Shown here: positions 17,685-25,703 of the stretch, one piece after another
How the letters are laid out: every line of letters begins with the position of its first letter
Numbering within the stretch: position 1 is the first letter of the stretch
Program-made: the position numbers and the translations under genes
From: Bacteroidales bacterium
GTDB lineage: Bacteria > Bacteroidota > Bacteroidia > Bacteroidales > F082
Assembly (NCBI GenBank): GCA_024400305.1
Contig: JAKSMX010000017.1
Span: 1-56,536, forward strand
Length of the DNA: 56,536 nucleotides
Direction: 5' to 3'
Notes under the pieces: generated by a model
The model's database searches: none
Told to the model about the DNA's origin: nothing
The model's input: the letters and a program-made list of their open reading frames with translations, nothing else

Positions 17685-18839
17685 ATGGGATTACGCAATT
17701 ATATCAACAAAATCAAGCCTGACTTCGAGGAAGGCGGCAGGTACGTCAAGTTCCATTCGACATTCGAGGCTTTCGAGACATTCCTCTACACGCCGAACAA
17801 GGTGGTGAACACCGGTGCGCACATCAGAGACGCCGTCGATATGAAACGCAACATGTTTTACGTTGTGATAGCCCTCATCCCCTGCTTCCTTTTCGGGACA
17901 TGGAACATCGGCTATCAGCATTTCCTGTCATGGGGGCAAGATGCAACATTCTGGCAGACAGTCGGTTACGGTCTAATAAAGATCATTCCGCTTTATCTTG
18001 TGAGTTACATCGTCGGTCTCGTGATAGAATTTGTCTTCGCAGAGATCCGTCATGAGGAGGTCAACGAAGGCTATTTCGTGACCGGATTTCTCATCCCGTT
18101 AGTCATGCCGGCCGATGTGCCGCTCTGGATGCTCGCCGTCGCAGTGGCATTCGCGGTCATCATCGGCAAGGAAGTGTTCGGCGGCAGCGGCATGAACGTG
18201 GTGAACCCCGCGCTTCTCGCACGCGCCTTCCTGTTCTTCTCCTATCCATCGAAGATGACAGGCGACAACGTGTGGATCGCAGAGAAAGCCGATGCCTTCA
18301 GCGGCGCGACGCCACTCGGCACGATACTCAACGGCGGCACGACGGAACAGCTTCCAAGCATCATGGAAATGTTCGTCGGCACAATACCAGGCAGCGTAGG
18401 TGAGACATCAAAAATCGCCATCCTGATCGGTGCCTTGTTCCTGATTATCACAGGTGTTTCTGACTTGAGAATAATCGTCTCGTCATTCGCAGGCGCCATC
18501 GTCATGGGTCTTATCTTCAACGGCGTCGGAGCCAATTCAGCAATGGAAATCCCGTTCTACTACCATCTGATGATGGGCGGTTTCATGTTCGGCACGTTCT
18601 TCATGGCCACCGACCCTGTGACGGCGGCGCAGACCAGCACCGGCAAATGGATTTATGGTTTCCTCATCGGAGCCGTCGCCATCCTCATCCGCGTCGCGAA
18701 CCCGGGCTATCCTGAAGGCATGATGCTCGCCATCCTGCTTCTCAACGTGTTCGCACCTCTCATCGACTGGTGCGTCGTCGCGGTAAATATCAGAAAACGC
18801 AAGAACCGCTGGGCAGCGGCAGAAAGGAGTGCAAAATGA
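17685..18839 (+). CDS. nqrB: NQR subunit B (membrane, covalent FMN)
   Basis: 384 residues with about ten membrane helices, belonging to the NqrB/RnfD family. The covalent FMN attachment motif SGAT is present (Ser-Gly-Ala-Thr209, in DAFSGATPLG). Other hallmarks are GGSGMNVVNPALLARAF and ATDPVTAAQTSTGKW. NqrB is the core membrane subunit; it carries FMN and riboflavin and forms the Na+ path. The gene lies 13 bp after nqrA. Its TGA overlaps the ATG of nqrC (ATGA at 18836-18839), showing translational coupling. Confidence 0.96.
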   Translation: MGLRNYINKIKPDFEEGGRYVKFHSTFEAFETFLYTPNKVVNTGAHIRDAVDMKRNMFYVVIALIPCFLFGTWNIGYQHFLSWGQDATFWQTVGYGLIKIIPLYLVSYIVGLVIEFVFAEIRHEEVNEGYFVTGFLIPLVMPADVPLWMLAVAVAFAVIIGKEVFGGSGMNVVNPALLARAFLFFSYPSKMTGDNVWIAEKADAFSGATPLGTILNGGTTEQLPSIMEMFVGTIPGSVGETSKIAILIGALFLIITGVSDLRIIVSSFAGAIVMGLIFNGVGANSAMEIPFYYHLMMGGFMFGTFFMATDPVTAAQTSTGKWIYGFLIGAVAILIRVANPGYPEGMMLAILLLNVFAPLIDWCVVAVNIRKRKNRWAAAERSAK

Positions 18840-19546
18840 AAGACAGTTATATCTTCAGATACATCATCATCATTGTAGTCATCGTCTCGGTTCTGCTTTC
18901 GGGCGCGGCGCTGCTGCTTCAGCCATATCAGCAGGACAACATCAACAACGAGAAAAAGATGATGATTTTGAAAGCTGCCGGCATCAAGGACGCCACCACG
19001 GAGAGTTTCGACAATTACTGTTCCAAGATGATTGTCATCGACCCGCAAGGCAACGTCACTGATGAAGCCACGAACGATTACACGAAATGCAAGGCGTTCA
19101 AAATCAATTTAAAAGACGAGCTTTACAACAAAGCCAACGGCAAGGACTTCTCATTGCCCATGTTCATCATCAACGACAACGGCAGGCAAGTCAACGTCGT
19201 TCCGTTGCAGGGTGCGGGCCTTTGGGGGCCGATTTGGGGTTATCTCGGACTCTCTGCCGACTACCAGACCGTCGTGGGAGCCGTCTTCGACCACAAGTCG
19301 GAGACACCTGGTCTCGGCGCCGAAATCACGACCGAGAAGTTCCAGAGACAGTTTCCGGGCAAAGTCATCTTCCAGGACGGACAGTTCGTTTCAATCAACG
19401 TGCAGAAAGGCGGCATCGCTGTCCTTCCCGAAGACGTACAGAGACACTCCGTTGATGCCATCAGCGGTGGCACCATCACGTCGCATGGTATCAACGATAT
19501 GATTAAGAATGTATTAGAGTCATATTTACCTTATATCAACAAGTAA
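18836..19546 (+). CDS. nqrC: NQR subunit C (covalent FMN)
   Basis: 236 residues: one N-terminal membrane helix (Y-I-F-R-Y-I-I-I-I-V-V, ~5-28) and a periplasmic FMN-binding domain. The FMN-threonine motif reads SGGT (Thr213, in DAISGGTITSHG) instead of the commoner SGAT, a conservative change. LWGPIWGYLGL and GHKSETPGLGAE-type motifs (here F-D-H-K-S-E-T-P-G-L-G-A-E) are present. The ATG at 18836 is chosen over an upstream CGC-rich extension because it overlaps the nqrB stop and is preceded by a good Shine-Dalgarno-like AAAGGAG (18823-18829). NqrC passes electrons within the complex. Confidence 0.95.
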   Translation: MKDSYIFRYIIIIVVIVSVLLSGAALLLQPYQQDNINNEKKMMILKAAGIKDATTESFDNYCSKMIVIDPQGNVTDEATNDYTKCKAFKINLKDELYNKANGKDFSLPMFIINDNGRQVNVVPLQGAGLWGPIWGYLGLSADYQTVVGAVFDHKSETPGLGAEITTEKFQRQFPGKVIFQDGQFVSINVQKGGIAVLPEDVQRHSVDAISGGTITSHGINDMIKNVLESYLPYINK

Positions 19547-19549
19547 GCA

Positions 19550-20158
19550 ATGAGCAAGAATTTAGAACTTATAACAAAGCCATTGCGACAGGCCAACCCG
19601 GTCACGGTGCTGATTCTCGGCATCTGCTCGTCGCTGGCTGTCACCGCGAAGCTGAAACCGGCTATCGTCATGGCTCTCTCCGTCACCGTCGTGACGGCAC
19701 TTTCAAATCTCGTCATATCATTGATGCGCAAGGGAATACCTTCAAAGATACGCATCATCGTGCAACTCATAGTCGTCGCCACACTCGTCATCCTCGTTGA
19801 CCAGTTCCTCAAGGCTTTCGTCTATGACGTGAGCAAGTCGCTGTCGGTCTTCGTCGGCCTCATCATCACCAACTGCATCGTGATGGGGCGTCTCGAAGCC
19901 TTCGCGATGGCGCAGAAACCGTGGCCTTCGTTCCTTGACGGCATCGGCAACGGACTCGGCTACGGAATGATTTTAGTCATCGTCGCCTTCTTCCGCGAGC
20001 TGTTCGGCAGCGGCACGCTCTTCGGCTTCAGGGTCATCCCCGAAGGGCTTTACAATTTTGGCTATATGAACAACGGCCTCATGATTTTGCCTCCTATGGC
20101 ATTGATTATCATAGGAATCATTATCTGGTGCCAGAAACCTGCGGAGGAGAAGAAGTAA
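19550..20158 (+). CDS. nqrD: NQR subunit D
   Basis: 202 residues with six predicted membrane helices, NqrD/RnfE family. Motifs seen are [19 protein letters not shown] at the N-terminus, [19 protein letters not shown] and [10 protein letters not shown]. NqrD and NqrE form the inverted pair of helical subunits that hold the membrane-embedded iron centre: a conserved Cys lies in GICSSLA (helix 1) and another in ITNCIVMG. The gene starts 3 bp after nqrC and ends 1 bp before nqrE, consistent with tight operon packing. Confidence 0.96.
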   Translation: MSKNLELITKPLRQANPVTVLILGICSSLAVTAKLKPAIVMALSVTVVTALSNLVISLMRKGIPSKIRIIVQLIVVATLVILVDQFLKAFVYDVSKSLSVFVGLIITNCIVMGRLEAFAMAQKPWPSFLDGIGNGLGYGMILVIVAFFRELFGSGTLFGFRVIPEGLYNFGYMNNGLMILPPMALIIIGIIIWCQKPAEEKK

Positions 20159-20159
20159 C

Positions 20160-20774
20160 ATGGAATCATTAAGCATTTTCATCCGTTCGATTTTCATCGA
20201 CAACATGATCTTCGCATATTTCCTCGGAATGTGCTCATTCTTAGCCGTTTCGAAGAACGTGAAGACATCATTCGGCCTCGGCATCGCCGTGACATTCGTG
20301 CTTCTCATAACAGTACCGGTCAACTACCTGCTCGACAAGTTCGTGCTGTCGGCCGGCGCATTGGCATGGTTAAACCCCGCTTTTGAAAACGTAAGTCTCG
20401 ACTTCCTGAGTTTCATACTCTTCATCGCGATCATCGCCGCCATCGTGCAGATTCTCGAGATGGTGATTGAGAAATTCAGTCCGTCGCTGTATTCGTCACT
20501 CGGCATCTTCCTTCCGCTGATAGCCGTAAACTGCGCCATCCTCGGCGCGTGCCTCTTCATGCAGGAGAAACACTTCCCGAACATCGGGCAAGCCGTCTCC
20601 TACGGACTCGGTTCCGGCATCGGCTGGATGCTCGCCATCACCGGCATGGCGGCAATAAGAGAGAAGATAAGATACTCGCACGTGCCAAAGTCATTGCAAG
20701 GCACTGGCATCGCATTCATTATCACTGGTTTAATGGGAATAGCATTCATGTCATTCCTCGGAATAACATTTTAA
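20160..20774 (+). CDS. nqrE: NQR subunit E
   Basis: 204 residues with six membrane helices, NqrE/RnfA family. Motifs are [20 protein letters not shown], a signature helix with the iron-ligand Cys, and [18 protein letters not shown], which carries the second Cys, followed by [14 protein letters not shown]. It pairs with NqrD as the pseudo-symmetric core of the pump. It starts one base after the nqrD stop; nqrF follows after 12 bp that contain a strong Shine-Dalgarno-like sequence. Confidence 0.96.
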   Translation: MESLSIFIRSIFIDNMIFAYFLGMCSFLAVSKNVKTSFGLGIAVTFVLLITVPVNYLLDKFVLSAGALAWLNPAFENVSLDFLSFILFIAIIAAIVQILEMVIEKFSPSLYSSLGIFLPLIAVNCAILGACLFMQEKHFPNIGQAVSYGLGSGIGWMLAITGMAAIREKIRYSHVPKSLQGTGIAFIITGLMGIAFMSFLGITF

Positions 20775-20780
20775 AGGAGG
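20773..20780 (+). promoter_or_regulatory. Shine-Dalgarno-like site of nqrF (AAAGGAGG)
   Basis: AAAGGAGG six bases before ATG 20787. Such a strong Shine-Dalgarno sequence is uncommon in Bacteroidota, which usually initiate without one; it fixes the nqrF start. Confidence 0.7.
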
Positions 20781-20786
20781 CATACC

Positions 20787-22031
20787 ATGAGTACAACATC
20801 AATCATCATCACCAGCGTAATAGTTTTCCTCATTGCAGTTCTGATCCCTGTGGCGGTCCTCGTGATTGTCCGCAAAAGACTCACTCCGCAAGGGAAGGTG
20901 AACATCAACATCAACGATGAGAAGAACCTTGAGGTCGAGCCGGGCAGCTCGCTTTTGGCCACGCTCGCCAACGAACAGATCTTCCTGCCGTCGGCATGTG
21001 GCGGCGGCGGCAACTGCGGGATGTGCAGATGTCAGGTTCTCGAAGGCGGCGGCACGATTCTTCCTACCGAGACAGGTTTCTTTAGCAGAAAGGAACAGCA
21101 GGACCATTGGCGTCTCGGCTGCCAGGTCAAGGTTCGCGAAGACATGAAGATTCACATCAACCCGCAGATTTTCGGCATCAAGAAATGGGAATGCGAGGTC
21201 GTCAGCAACAGAAATGTCGCCACTTTCATTAAGGAATTCAAAGTCAAACTTCCTGAAGGAGAGCATCTTAACTTCAAGTCGGGCGGTTACATACAGATTG
21301 ACGTCCCGAAGGTTGACGTGAAGTACAAAGACATCGTTGTCAACGAGGAATATCAGAGAGACTGGGAGAAGTTCCACATGTTCGACCTCGTGATGCACAA
21401 CCCCGAGCCGCAGTTCCGCGCGTATTCGATGGCGAACCATCCGGCGGAGGACGACATCATCATGTTGAACGTCCGTATCGCCACGCCACCGTTCGACCGC
21501 GTCAACGGCGGTTTCATGAAGGTCAACCCAGGCGTATGCTCATCGTATATCTATTCGTTGAAGCCTGGCGACAAGGTCATGATCAGCGGGCCATACGGTG
21601 AGTTCCACGTCAAAGACACTGATAACGAGATGATTTTCATCGGCGGCGGCGCGGGCATGGCGCCGATGCGTTCGCACATCCTCGACCAGTTCCTCACCAG
21701 GCACACCGACCGCAAGGCATCGTTCTGGTACGGCGGCCGTTCGCTGCGCGAGCTGTTCTACATCGACGACTTCAAGAAGATTGAGGCGGAAAATCCGAAC
21801 TTCAAGTTCAACATCGCGTTGTCTGCGCCGTTGCCGGAGGACAACTGGACGGGCTACGTCGGGAACATACATGAGGTCTTGTTCGAGAATTACCTCAAGA
21901 GCCACGAGACACCGGAAGACATCGAATACTATCTCTGCGGCCCGCCGATGATGACGCAGGCGGTGCTTAAGATGCTTGACAACCTCGGCGTGCCGAAAGA
22001 CAACATCATGTTCGACGACTTCGGAAGCTGA
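20787..22031 (+). CDS. nqrF: NQR subunit F (NADH dehydrogenase, 2Fe-2S and FAD)
   Basis: 414 residues. One N-terminal membrane helix (~5-27) is followed by a plant-type ferredoxin domain with the 2Fe-2S ligands Cys71, Cys77, Cys80 (C-x5-C-x2-C in ACGGGGNCGMC) and Cys112 (RLGCQV). Then comes a ferredoxin-reductase module with the FAD motif RAYSMANHP, the NADH-binding GGGAGMAPMRSH, and the C-terminal YLCGPPMM and FDDFG. It takes electrons from cytoplasmic NADH and feeds them to the other Nqr subunits. It is the last gene of the operon and is followed by a terminator hairpin. Confidence 0.96.
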   Translation: MSTTSIIITSVIVFLIAVLIPVAVLVIVRKRLTPQGKVNININDEKNLEVEPGSSLLATLANEQIFLPSACGGGGNCGMCRCQVLEGGGTILPTETGFFSRKEQQDHWRLGCQVKVREDMKIHINPQIFGIKKWECEVVSNRNVATFIKEFKVKLPEGEHLNFKSGGYIQIDVPKVDVKYKDIVVNEEYQRDWEKFHMFDLVMHNPEPQFRAYSMANHPAEDDIIMLNVRIATPPFDRVNGGFMKVNPGVCSSYIYSLKPGDKVMISGPYGEFHVKDTDNEMIFIGGGAGMAPMRSHILDQFLTRHTDRKASFWYGGRSLRELFYIDDFKKIEAENPNFKFNIALSAPLPEDNWTGYVGNIHEVLFENYLKSHETPEDIEYYLCGPPMMTQAVLKMLDNLGVPKDNIMFDDFGS

Positions 22032-22057
22032 TTCTTACAGATTTCGCAGATATTATC

Positions 22058-22090
22058 AGGGACGGTCTTTGGGTCGTCCTTGATTTTTTA
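22058..22090 (+). terminator. nqr operon terminator
   Basis: GGACG/CGTCC stem (22060-22064 with 22075-22079) that can extend with weaker pairs, followed by a T-rich tail at 22084-22089. Confidence 0.7.
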
Positions 22091-22121
22091 AATTCATTTA
22101 CAATATGTTAGGCAACAAAAC

Positions 22122-22418
22122 TCACACTTCGATGCCATTTCTGATAATTTCTTCATAAAGCGGTGACGGATGGCATTCCTCAATAAGAACCGGCTCAATA
22201 AGCACGTTTATACTTCGACCAATTTTCCACAGCAACGGAATATTTGCAAACCAGTCACCTTTCATTTCAGGCACAATTACAGCTAAATCAATATCACTAT
22301 CCTCACGTTGCGTACCCTTGCTATATGATCCATACAAATAAACAGCCGTTGGCTTGTATTTATCGTTAACTGCTTCCTTGAATTGTCGGGCAATATTTAT
22401 AACATCATTTCTATCCAT
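22122..22418 (-). CDS. MNT-type nucleotidyltransferase (antitoxin of a HEPN/MNT pair)
   Basis: 98 residues. The polymerase-beta-type minimal nucleotidyltransferase motif is complete: VYLYGSYSKGTQREDSDIDLAV, i.e. the G-S-x9-D-x-D pattern with both metal-binding Asp residues. These small MNT proteins are the antitoxins of HEPN/MNT modules. In characterised examples they AMPylate the HEPN toxin to silence it. The gene overlaps the upstream HEPN gene by 22 bp (22397-22418), so the two are translationally linked. The ATG at 22418 is the only good start. Confidence 0.85.
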   Translation of the reverse strand: MDRNDVINIARQFKEAVNDKYKPTAVYLYGSYSKGTQREDSDIDLAVIVPEMKGDWFANIPLLWKIGRSINVLIEPVLIEECHPSPLYEEIIRNGIEV

Positions 22419-22780
22419 TGCTTCAAAGATTTTGTTTTTTCAATTATCTCATTACATTTTTCCGATGTCAACGCTGACAGCAACGCTTCTTTATATTCAG
22501 GATAACGGGCCTCAATGTTCAACGGAGTGATAACATCAACAAATGCCAACTGTGCTTCTGTCATCATTGCATCTAATCCACTTCCATTAATCAATCTCAC
22601 CAGATTATGAATATAAGGAGGGTCACATTGCATAGTCTTGCACCAATATGCCTTTAAGGTTTTTTCAACAACCTGATGGCACATAAAACCAACATATAAC
22701 CATCGTTTTGTAGCAAACATTGCCTCTGCAGTGTCCATGTCATATTTTGCCAAATCCATCCAATAAGAAACTTTATCCAT
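22397..22780 (-). CDS. HEPN domain protein (toxin of a HEPN/MNT pair)
   Basis: 127 residues, all-helical HEPN fold. The N-terminal helix is YWMDLAKYDMDTAEAMF, followed by W-L-Y-V-G-F-M-C-H-Q-V-V-E-K-T-L-K-A-Y-W, and H-N-L-V-R-L-I near residue ~65. HEPN toxins are usually RNases with an R-x4-6-H motif. A clear R-x4-6-H is not evident here, so catalytic activity is uncertain. The start is taken as the Met at 22780, because the promoter lies at 22800-22808 and excludes the longer frame (22843). It is transcribed first, with the MNT partner overlapping its end. Confidence 0.8.
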   Translation of the reverse strand: MDKVSYWMDLAKYDMDTAEAMFATKRWLYVGFMCHQVVEKTLKAYWCKTMQCDPPYIHNLVRLINGSGLDAMMTEAQLAFVDVITPLNIEARYPEYKEALLSALTSEKCNEIIEKTKSLKQWIEMML

Positions 22781-22799
22781 AAACCAATTATTTTTGACT

Positions 22800-22808
22800 G
22801 CAAAAATA
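22800..22808 (-). promoter_or_regulatory. Promoter -7 element of the HEPN/MNT operon
   Basis: TATTTTTGC on the minus strand. A start near 22793 leaves a ~13-nt leader before ATG 22780 and supports the shorter HEPN start. Confidence 0.65.
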
Positions 22809-22924
22809 ATGATTATTTCCTTTGCATTGATAAAACATGACATTGTTTTTTAAATTATAACCTACGGTCAGCATTTCTAAAAAACAACATAGAATAATTC
22901 CTAAATTATTTTTCACAGCCTCAA

Positions 22925-22952
22925 TCGCCTAATTTTAGCAAAATTTAGGCGA
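22925..22952. terminator. AT-rich hairpin downstream of the FISUMP remnant
   Basis: Near-perfect palindrome: TCGCCTAATTTT, an AGC loop, then AAAATTTAGGCGA (one bulge). It lies just past the 3' end of the leftward FISUMP remnant and is probably its old terminator. Confidence 0.5.
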
Positions 22953-22999
22953 ATAGAATAAAAATCAGGCGATTCGAGCCTCGGCAGATTCACCAAGAA

Positions 23000-23258
23000 C
23001 TACCGCACCAGCCGCACAGAGATCCCGAGGCACCGATGGCTGCTGCTCTGCGGAATCACGTTGTCCGAATAGAAGCACACGCTGCATGCGTGGTACAAGT
23101 AGAAAAAGTCGAGGTAATTCGACCAGTAGTAGCCGTAGGAGCCTGCGTGATAGGGCGAAGATAAAATGCGGCGACCAGCAGTGGGAATGAACCGTCTTGT
23201 TGTCAACAGTGCCGCAACTTGGATCCGTGTTGTATTTGGTAAGGCTGGAATATGTCAA
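23000..23258 (-). pseudogene. FISUMP-domain protein remnant (C-terminal pieces in two frames)
   Basis: On the minus strand one frame reads SLTKYNTDPSCGTVDNKTV (~23246-23190). This matches the mid-part of FISUMP domains; compare the LTKYCTDNYYGTVDGKT stretch of the intact gene at 32379. After a gap and frame change another frame gives G-S-Y-G-Y-Y-W-S-N...CFYSDNVI...SVRLVR, the classic FISUMP C-terminal end, ending at 23000. About 60 residues between the two pieces are missing. It is a deletion-derived remnant without a start codon. FISUMP domains occur in surface lipoproteins of unknown function. Confidence 0.7.
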
Positions 23259-23466
23259 TGTAAAAACAGCTCACACTCGTGTCTTTCTTCATTTTATAAA
23301 AAACATGCTGAATAAGACCTGCTTTGCCTATCCTTCTTGGTGCAATCAACGTCAAATTCCAATCATTTTCAAGATATGTGATAATCTTTTCCGTCTCAAT
23401 TTCTCTGTCACAAAAATATTCAGATGATTGACAACCAGTAACCACAAATGGATTTTTAAGTTGCAT
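23259..23466 (-). pseudogene. AAA ATPase (ATP-binding protein) N-terminal remnant
   Basis: The frame from ATG 23466 reads NPFVVTGCQSSEYFCDRE, then T-L-I-A-P-R-R-I-G-K-A-G-L-I-Q-H-V-F-Y and C-F-Y-I-D-I-F. This is the N-terminal ~70 residues of the large Bacteroidota AAA_35/'ATP-binding protein' family. The Walker A motif is altered from the usual G-K-T/S to G-K-A. The protein is normally ~380 residues; after the Walker A strand the frame runs straight into the FISUMP remnant and stops at 23203. Two unrelated gene ends are therefore joined at about 23259, most likely by a deletion. Confidence 0.7.
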
Positions 23467-23852
23467 ATAACACTGAAATTTTTACATATTTTACGTAACG
23501 CAAAGTACGTAATTATTTTTGAGATAAAACAACATTTTGCAAAAAAATTTTTACATCGAATTTTATCACAAACAAGTACCTTAAAAAAAACAGAAATTAT
23601 TTTTAAACAGAAAATCAAAACTTTGAAAATATTCGCAAAAAGTGACTATTTTTTTACAAATTTCATAAAATTTTACGCAGCAAATATCAGCTTTTTACGT
23701 TATACATATAATATAACATCATATTTTCACCCCTATATAATTATTTTCACCAAAATACGACCGTTTTACAACATTTTTTGCCACAAATGCCACATAAAAA
23801 ATTTCGTAGTGATTTTTGATGTATTTTTGCAGCGTTTTCAAACATACAAACA
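23467..23852. other. Very AT-rich intergenic stretch, no gene seen
   Basis: About 385 bp of low-complexity A/T-rich DNA with several T and A runs. A long frame (23428-23883, plus strand) crosses it, but its Phe/Ile/Lys/His composition reflects base bias rather than a protein. The right end carries the fadD-like gene promoter. Confidence 0.6.
23822..23830 (+). promoter_or_regulatory. Promoter -7 element of the acyl-CoA ligase gene
   Basis: TATTTTTGC, 22 bp before ATG 23853. Confidence 0.65.
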
Positions 23853-25637
23853 ATGGAAGAAAAACGAATTTTCGACATTTTAACGACTTATCTCCAGAAG
23901 CACCCCGATCAGGATTGCGCTCTCGCAAGAAAAGAAAACGGCGCATGGAGGAAGTACAGCATCAAAGAATACATAGAAATCACAAATATCTTAAGCTACG
24001 CTTTTATCAAATTAGGCATCAAGAAAGACGACAAGGTTGCCATCATCAGCGGGAACCGTCCCGAATGGAACATGATTGACATGGCCGTCCAGCAGGTCGG
24101 GGCGATAACGGTGCCGATTTACCCCACATTGAGCAAAGAGGACTACCGCACAATCATAAACAACAGCGAGGCAAGTTTTGTAATGGTTGAAGGCCTCCCC
24201 GTCCTCAACAAGATCGAAGAGATAAGAGCCGACATCCCGTCTTTGAAAATGGTTTACACCTTCATCAAACGCAAAGAAGAATACCCGATTTGGGATGACC
24301 TTATTAATATCGGCAAGGAAAACGAGGATCCGGAAGAACTTGAACGTCGCAAGGCTTCCATCGCGACAAACGACTGCGCCACCATCATCTATACTTCAGG
24401 GACCACAGGCACTCCGAAAGGCGTGATGCTTTCACACGCCAACATACTCGGGCAGATCAAAGGATTGCGCGACACGCCTTCAAGAGACTCGACACGCGCG
24501 TTCAGTTTCCTGCCGCTATGCCACGCATACGAAAGGACTTTGGTTTACCTGTACCAGTATTTGGGGATGTCGGTGTATTACGCCGAAAGCTTAGCCACCA
24601 TCGCACAGGACATGAAAGAGATTCATCCCACGATGATGGCATGTGTCCCAAGACTTTTGGAAAAGATCTACACGAAAATACGTCAATCGGGGCAGAAGAT
24701 GCACGGGCTTTCAAAGAGCATTTTCCATTGGTCGATGAGACTTGCCGAGAAATATAAGATCGAGGGCCGCAGTTGGCTTTACAACTTGAAACTCAGCATC
24801 GCCGACAAGATGGTTTACAGCAAAATCCGCAAGAACCTCGGAGCAGAGTACTTCGACATCATCGTTTCCGGTGCTGCCAGCATACAGCCGAACATCTCCG
24901 CTTTCTTCTCGGCGATAAAAATGCCCGTTTACGAAGGCTACGGCATGACCGAGTGCTCGCCTGTAATCGCCACAAGCTCCAACGTGCCTCACGGCCGCGA
25001 AGCCGGTTTTGTCGGCCCCGCCCTTCCCGGCGTGGAGATAAAGATCAGCGAAAGCGGCGAGATCCTGTGCCGAGGCACAAACATCATGTTAGGCTACTAC
25101 AAGATGCCCGAACTGACAGCCGAAGTCATCGACAAGGACGGCTGGTTTCACACCGGCGACCTCGGCACGCTCACGGAATACGGGCAGCTTAAAATTACCG
25201 GACGCGTCAAGAACCTTTTCAAGACGTCGCTCGGGAAATACATCAACCCCGATGTCATCGAAAGCAAGTTCTCCGAATCAGGGTTCTTTGAGAACATCGT
25301 GGTCTTCGGCGAAAACGAGAAATTCGCGGCGGCATTGATAGTCCCGGATTTCACATTCCTGAAGTCGTGGTGCCAGAAACACAACATCATCTTCACGAAT
25401 CCGTCAGAAATGCTTGACAAAAAAGAAGTTTCCGACCGTCTTGGCATGGAAGTGAAAAAAATCAACAATTCATTCGGTGACACCGACAAAATCAAACGGT
25501 TCAAATTCATCTCCGACGAATGGACGACAGCAAACGGCATTCTCACCCCAACCCTGAAAGTCAAGAGAGCCGTAATCCAGAAAAAATACCGTGAGATAAT
25601 CGACAGGATGTTCCACGACGGAGCGGACAAGGTGTAA
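23853..25637 (+). CDS. Long-chain fatty-acid--CoA ligase (AMP-forming)
   Basis: 594 residues, ANL superfamily. The P-loop-like motif IIYTSGTTGTPKGVMLSHAN lies at ~177-196, the adenylate motif YEGYGMTECSPVI at ~363-375, and GWFHTGDLG with the hinge GRVKNLFKTSLGKYINP at ~430-465. It activates fatty acids to acyl-CoA with ATP via an acyl-adenylate, in the cytoplasm or at the inner membrane, for phospholipid or storage use of exogenous fatty acids. The overall layout (long linker, LFKTS-x-GKYI-P) matches the bacterial FAA1-like long-chain ligases of Bacteroidota rather than acetyl-CoA synthetase. Chain-length specificity cannot be read. It is a monocistronic gene with a terminator shared with the convergent OmpA-type gene. 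Confidence 0.9.
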   Translation: MEEKRIFDILTTYLQKHPDQDCALARKENGAWRKYSIKEYIEITNILSYAFIKLGIKKDDKVAIISGNRPEWNMIDMAVQQVGAITVPIYPTLSKEDYRTIINNSEASFVMVEGLPVLNKIEEIRADIPSLKMVYTFIKRKEEYPIWDDLINIGKENEDPEELERRKASIATNDCATIIYTSGTTGTPKGVMLSHANILGQIKGLRDTPSRDSTRAFSFLPLCHAYERTLVYLYQYLGMSVYYAESLATIAQDMKEIHPTMMACVPRLLEKIYTKIRQSGQKMHGLSKSIFHWSMRLAEKYKIEGRSWLYNLKLSIADKMVYSKIRKNLGAEYFDIIVSGAASIQPNISAFFSAIKMPVYEGYGMTECSPVIATSSNVPHGREAGFVGPALPGVEIKISESGEILCRGTNIMLGYYKMPELTAEVIDKDGWFHTGDLGTLTEYGQLKITGRVKNLFKTSLGKYINPDVIESKFSESGFFENIVVFGENEKFAAALIVPDFTFLKSWCQKHNIIFTNPSEMLDKKEVSDRLGMEVKKINNSFGDTDKIKRFKFISDEWTTANGILTPTLKVKRAVIQKKYREIIDRMFHDGADKV

Positions 25638-25650
25638 GACAACAATTATG

Positions 25651-25685
25651 AAAAAGGGCAGACATTCAAGTCCGCCCTTCTTCTT
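25651..25685. terminator. Bidirectional terminator between acyl-CoA ligase and OmpA-family gene
   Basis: Stem AAGGGCAGAC/GTCCGCCCTT (one mismatch) with a 6-nt loop, A-rich on the left and T-rich on the right, so it serves both convergent genes. Confidence 0.8.
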
Positions 25686-25703
25686 TCAATACCACAACAT
25701 CAA

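Noticed and set aside
20799-21440. 213-codon frame opposite nqrF
   Set aside because: Antisense shadow; nqrF is certain on the plus strand.
23428-23883. 151-codon frame across the AT-rich gap
   Set aside because: Composition (Phe, Ile, Lys, Asn, His) follows the A/T bias, no domain, and it runs into the promoter and start of the acyl-CoA ligase.
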